Of a stretch of 6,692 nucleotides of DNA, positions 6,330 through 6,692 are shown in pieces; the stretch's first letter is position 1, and each line of letters opens with the position of its first letter. The DNA comes from PSLL01 sp050259195 (GTDB taxonomy: Bacteria > Desulfobacterota_D > UBA1144 > Nemesobacterales > CSP1-2): the NCBI GenBank assembly GCA_050259195.1, contig JBLNAE010000165.1:1-6692 (forward strand), given 5' to 3'. The notes below the pieces were generated by a model. It was not told the origin of the DNA. It saw only the letters and a list, made by a program, of their open reading frames with translations, and did no database searches. Both the position numbers and the translations under genes were made by a program.

Positions 6330-6670
6330 CTAAACCTACCTTCTATGTTTTCACTTATAGGGGTAACCCTGTTAAGGGTTTCAGAACATCCTTTGAAAAT
6401 GCCTGTAAAAAAGCTGGCATAAAAGATGTGTCTTTTCATACACTTAGGCACACTTTTGCCACGAGACTCGTGTTAGAAGGTGTGGATATAGATTCGGTGA
6501 GAAAGCTCATGGGACACTCTTCTATCACGATGACAATGAGATATTCTCACCCCACTCCTGAAGCTCTAAAGAGTGCTGTTGAGACCCTAGATTCCCTAAA
6601 TTCAGAAAAATCTGTTAGCAGTTTTGTTAGCAGTATAATTGACGAAAATGGAGTTACTTCAGACACTTAG
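6330..6670 (+). pseudogene. Tyrosine recombinase (phage/ICE integrase), C-terminal fragment
   Basis: C-terminal part of a tyrosine integrase, the DNA-breaking enzyme of phages and integrative elements. Recognisable family sequence starts at YVFTYRGNPVK, right after tRNA-Asp. It continues with box II HTLRH (His at 6437-6439, Arg at 6446-6448), GHSS (His at 6515-6517) and MRYSH with the nucleophile Tyr at 6542-6544, ending at TAG 6668-6670. The N-terminal SAM-like core-binding domain and the box I arginine region are absent; about 113 codons remain of a usual 300-400. There is no ATG at the head, and the first in-frame Met is inside the MGHSS motif. The frame stays open upstream through tRNA-Asp to a TTG at 6218, but that part reads as translated tRNA. 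A stand-alone active recombinase is therefore not expected. It may be a deletion remnant or the C-terminal half of an integrase gene split by integration. Confidence 0.85.
6614..6634 (+). repeat. Short direct repeat in the integrase tail
   Basis: GTTAGCAGT occurs at 6614-6622 and again at 6626-6634 with a 12-nt period, encoding a V-S-S-F-V-S-S tail. Just upstream, CCTAGATTC and CCTAAATTC (about 6586-6603) also look like a near tandem pair. The repeats could be replication-slippage products or arm-type recombinase sites near an att end; nothing in the window decides between these. Confidence 0.4.
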
Positions 6671-6692
6671 GCGAGTCTTGGTTAAATGATTG

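Overview
The window is a bacterial protein quality-control cluster flanked by tRNA genes. It carries, all on the + strand, trigger factor (tig), the ClpP peptidase, its unfoldase ClpX and the Lon protease. Two tRNA genes (Lys-CUU, Leu-UAG) lie upstream and two (Val-UAC, Asp-GUC) downstream. After tRNA-Asp comes a piece of a tyrosine-recombinase integrase. The proteins look like those of a Gram-negative, mid-GC bacterium. The gene order tig-clpP-clpX-lon with tRNAs beside it recalls deltaproteobacterial (Desulfobacterota-like) genomes, but this is from memory and the taxon cannot be fixed from the sequence alone.

Layout: 13-191 holds the two upstream tRNAs, neither encoding CCA. 282-5946 is the chaperone/protease cluster, tightly packed: tig and clpP are 23 nt apart, clpP and clpX overlap by 4 nt, and clpX and lon are 24 nt apart. 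A near-consensus sigma70-type promoter (TTGACA, 17 nt, TATACT) spans the 3' end of tig and should start transcription only a few bases before the clpP ATG, which has no Shine-Dalgarno sequence. A second good promoter (TTGATA, 17 nt, TAGAAT) overlaps the lon stop codon and probably drives tRNA-Val. 6081-6251 is a gene-free spacer with an inverted repeat and degenerate 7-nt repeats. tRNA-Asp follows, and a C-terminal integrase remnant begins at the base after its encoded CCA.

How the genes work together: trigger factor binds nascent chains at the ribosome exit tunnel. ClpX unfolds tagged or damaged proteins and feeds them to the ClpP chamber. Lon degrades misfolded and regulatory proteins on its own. 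The four core genes look intact and conventional, with all expected catalytic residues. The unusual parts are the probable near-leaderless clpP transcript and the tRNA-Asp/integrase junction, which marks a past integration event and resembles the arrangement left by integrases whose attachment site lies within their own gene. I saw no wholly new system.
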